DNA from: CAZKFG01 sp964551985
GTDB taxonomy: Bacteria; Bacillota; Negativicutes; Acidaminococcales; JAISLQ01
DNA length: 7,547 nt
Direction: 5' to 3'
Assembly (NCBI GenBank): GCA_964551985.1
Contig: CAZKFG010000076.1
Span: forward strand, 1 to 7,547
Part shown: piece after piece, positions 6,394 through 7,547 of the stretch
Layout: every line of letters begins with the position of its first letter
Position numbering within the stretch: the stretch's first letter is position 1
Program-made: the position numbers and the translations under genes
The notes under the pieces: model-generated
What the model was told of the DNA's origin: nothing
What the model saw: the letters and a program-made list of their open reading frames with translations, nothing else
Database searches by the model: none

Positions 6394-6745
6394 GTTTATC
6401 CCCCTTTCTCAATTGTTTTTCAAGTCCGGGAAACTTTTCTATAAAATCATTTCTTGTCAGTTTTTTTGGTTGTTTTTTATCGTTAATTAGTGGCTCTAAC
6501 AAATCTTTAGTAGTAATTATTTTGCCTTTTTTTATTTTGTTAGAACAAAAATTAATAATATTAGATACAAAGTATGAGGCTTGGGCGTTTTGCCTCTTTT
6601 GCCTTTTAACAAAACTTTGTACCATTTTTTCAAATTCAACTGGTTGTAATCTTTCAAATTCATGTGGTTTTAAATTTAAAAAAGCATACGCGAAGACTTC
6701 AGCATCAGCTACCCATTTGCTAAAACAAAAGTCTTCGCTTTTTAG
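6365..6745 (-). CDS. T extension of tail assembly chaperone, reached by -1 frameshift (GT protein)
   Basis: This is the downstream half of a lambda G/GT-type pair. After a -1 slip at AAAAAAC, translation continues CTA AAA AGC and stays open for 126 residues to TAG at 6365. The fusion is 262 residues (136 from G, 126 from T). The early part (KSEDFCFSKWVADAEVFAYAF, then KPHEFERLQPVEFEKM) matches the pattern of downstream chaperone domains. The rest is basic and helical (FVKRQKRQNAQASYF, GLEKQLRKGDKR). The first in-frame ATG is at 6625, 40 codons in. It has no ribosome binding site (upstream is GAATTTGAAAAA), so independent initiation there is unlikely. In lambda, GT binds both tape measure and tube protein; here the tape measure gene follows with a 29-bp overlap, consistent with that role. 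Confidence 0.87.
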   Translation of the reverse strand, partial: LKSEDFCFSKWVADAEVFAYAFLNLKPHEFERLQPVEFEKMVQSFVKRQKRQNAQASYFVSNIINFCSNKIKKGKIITTKDLLEPLINDKKQPKKLTRNDFIEKFPGLEKQLRKGDKRGNNSRSTS

Positions 6746-6751
6746 TTTTTT
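6690..6751 (-). promoter_or_regulatory. -1 programmed ribosomal frameshift signal (slip site plus stem)
   Basis: On the mRNA strand the heptamer A AAA AAC occupies 6751-6745 in the correct phase (ACA AAA AAC TAA, zero frame). A 6-nt spacer (TAAAAA) follows. Then a perfect 10-bp stem pairs GCGAAGACTT (6738-6729) with AAGTCTTCGC (6699-6690) across a 29-nt loop. That loop may contain an inner AGCA/TGCT helix or take part in a pseudoknot. The zero-frame stop is immediately 3' of the slip site. Slip sequence, spacing and structure all fit canonical -1 frameshift elements. Confidence 0.9.
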
Positions 6752-7152
6752 GTTTCTTGCTCTGTCCCTTCATTTTCCTCTATTTTTTCGCCTTCTTGTA
6801 TTTCGCCTAGTTTATCTACTGCCATTGCTTTTTCTGCAAATTTAACTCCTAAAGTGCCGCTAGCCATCAAAGCTCTTACAACAACTTGCCAAATGTCAAC
6901 TAGAGAGCAACCTTCTTGATTCAAATAATTTGTTATTTTCTCAAAATAAAAATCTTCTTTTCGTGTACCATACTTATGCAATAATCCTATTTGCAGCGCA
7001 CTTACCAAAATGCCTAAATCGAGTGGAGAATTGATTATAATGCCTAAAGGTTTGCCTGATACAATTTCTAAATCGCGCAGCCTTTTCATATTAAAATATA
7101 TTGTTGTTTCTTCCTCAAAAAAATTAAATTTAATTTCATTTTTCATTTTCAT
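6742..7152 (-). CDS. Tail assembly chaperone (G-type, zero-frame product)
   Basis: This 136-residue protein is the abundant chaperone product, expected to keep tail tube and tape measure subunits assembly-competent in the cytoplasm and to be absent from the mature virion. It starts KMKNEIKFNFFEEETTIYFNMKRL with a helical core (RDLEIVSGKPLGII, DLGILVSALQIGLL, LVDIWQVVVRALMASG). It ends in an acidic, disordered-looking tail (GEIQEGEKIEENEGTEQETKN). The tail contains the frameshift site. ATG at 7152 has AAAGG about 5 nt upstream; the second ATG at 7146 is farther away. Family assignment rests on size, position between tube and tape measure genes, and the frameshift to the T frame, more than on individual residues. 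Confidence 0.85.
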   Translation of the reverse strand: MKMKNEIKFNFFEEETTIYFNMKRLRDLEIVSGKPLGIIINSPLDLGILVSALQIGLLHKYGTRKEDFYFEKITNYLNQEGCSLVDIWQVVVRALMASGTLGVKFAEKAMAVDKLGEIQEGEKIEENEGTEQETKN

Positions 7153-7168
7153 TTTTTCCTTTCTTTAT

Positions 7169-7199
7169 AAAAAATAAGAGGGCTTTTCTTGCCCTCTTA
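7169..7199 (-). terminator. Intrinsic terminator between tail tube and chaperone genes
   Basis: On the minus strand a perfect 9-bp stem, TAAGAGGGC with GCCCTCTTA, closes a 7-nt loop (AAGAAAA) and is followed by ATAAA-adjacent T6 (7174-7169). It begins 3 nt after the tail tube stop (TAA at 7205-7203). It probably trims most late transcripts so that the abundant tube protein is made in excess over chaperones and tape measure. Confidence 0.88.
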
Positions 7200-7202
7200 A
7201 GC

Positions 7203-7547
7203 TTAGATTGTTTCTTCTGGTGGTGTTTCTGGTGGTGTTTCTGGTGGTGTTTCAGGCGGTGTTGCTGGCGGTGTTGCTGGTGGCACTTCTGGTACTGGCA
7301 TTGTAACCAAAGGACCATTGCCGTTAATAGTACCACTAACTTCCGCTTCGGCGTCGTGAGCATTGCTCAAATCCAAACCGTTTAGCGAACCCCAACCGGT
7401 TTTATAGCTTCCGTCTGGATAATCTAGCTTAACGTTTAGCTCAATGTTATTTTCAAAGGCGTATTCAAGTATTTGGAAACCTTCATCTTTTAGCACTACT
7501 AGCCCGCTTAAATCAATAGACCAGCTCGCCAAACCCGATTTTTTAAC
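7203..7547 (-). CDS. Major tail tube protein, C-terminal part (cut by window edge)
   Basis: The frame is open to the right edge. A TTG at 7532 is only an internal Leu codon (upstream codons read VKKSG), so the N-terminus lies outside; 114 residues are visible. The segment KKSGLASWSIDLSGLVVLKD, then FQILEYAFENNIELNVKL, then WGSLNGLDLSNAHDAEAEVSGTINGNG fits the TP901-1-like major tail protein family. In this family a W-S-hydrophobic strand pattern leads to a final beta-hairpin ending in a SGTxxGNG-type strand. These subunits stack as hexamers to form the tail tube. The body is followed by a Pro/Thr tail (VPEVPPATPPAT, then PPET repeats). In related phages such linkers can lead to an Ig-like domain; here the gene stops at once and a terminator follows. 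Position upstream of the chaperone pair supports the call. Confidence 0.83.
   Translation of the reverse strand, partial: VKKSGLASWSIDLSGLVVLKDEGFQILEYAFENNIELNVKLDYPDGSYKTGWGSLNGLDLSNAHDAEAEVSGTINGNGPLVTMPVPEVPPATPPATPPETPPETPPETPPEETI
7217..7288 (-). repeat. 12-nt tandem repeat encoding PPET/PPAT
   Basis: There are six consecutive 12-nt units. Units at 7217-7228, 7229-7240 and 7241-7252 are identical (ctggtggtgttt on the plus strand); the next three are diverged. They encode the (PPxT) tail of the tube protein. Identical units at one end and diverged units at the other suggest recent copy-number change by slippage. Confidence 0.88.

Noticed and set aside
6365..6625. Independent gene starting at ATG 6625
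   Set aside because: It has no ribosome binding site, and the same frame runs 40 codons upstream in conserved-looking protein to the slip site, so it is the T part of the frameshift fusion.
6384..6845. Plus-strand 153-aa frame covering the frameshift region
   Set aside because: It is the antisense of the well-supported G/T genes; its Phe/Leu-rich sequence reflects AT-rich, Lys-rich codons on the coding strand, not a membrane protein.
7136..7363. Minus-strand frame encoding a His/Gln/Lys repeat peptide
   Set aside because: It is an out-of-frame reading of the 12-nt PPET repeat in the tail tube gene and runs through the terminator into the chaperone start; there is no ribosome binding site for it.

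Overview
The window is a stretch of siphophage (most likely prophage) tail morphogenesis genes, all transcribed from the minus strand, so the biological order runs from the right end to the left. Strong purine-rich ribosome binding sites, GTG/TTG starts, moderate-to-low GC and the protein families point to a phage of a low-GC Bacillota host. A Negativicutes/Clostridia-type gut bacterium is plausible, but the genus cannot be fixed from sequence alone.

In transcription order the layout is: (1) the C-terminal part of the major tail tube protein, cut by the right window edge and ending in a 12-nt-repeat Pro/Thr tail; (2) an intrinsic terminator; (3) tail assembly chaperone G, followed by a T extension reached by a -1 programmed ribosomal frameshift, with a canonical A AAA AAC slip site, 6-nt spacer and 10-bp stem; (4) the 952-residue tape measure protein; (5) a self-contained hicAB toxin-antitoxin cassette with its own promoter, operator-like repeats and terminator; (6) the distal tail protein Dit; (7) a 407-residue baseplate hub protein without a lysin domain; (8) a small AT-rich orphan gene flanked by 20-bp imperfect direct repeats; (9) the N-terminal part of a glycine-rich tail-tip or fibre protein, cut by the left edge.

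The genes form one assembly pathway. The G and GT chaperones are expected to load tail tube subunits around the tape measure. The tape measure sets tube length and starts on the Dit/hub tip, and the fibre protein decorates that tip for host contact. Two insertions interrupt this conserved order: hicAB between tape measure and dit, and the 90-residue orphan between hub and fibre. Both look like moron-type cargo. No RNA genes, CRISPR arrays, insertion sequences or convincing plus-strand genes were seen. There is no gene-free stretch longer than about 75 bases.
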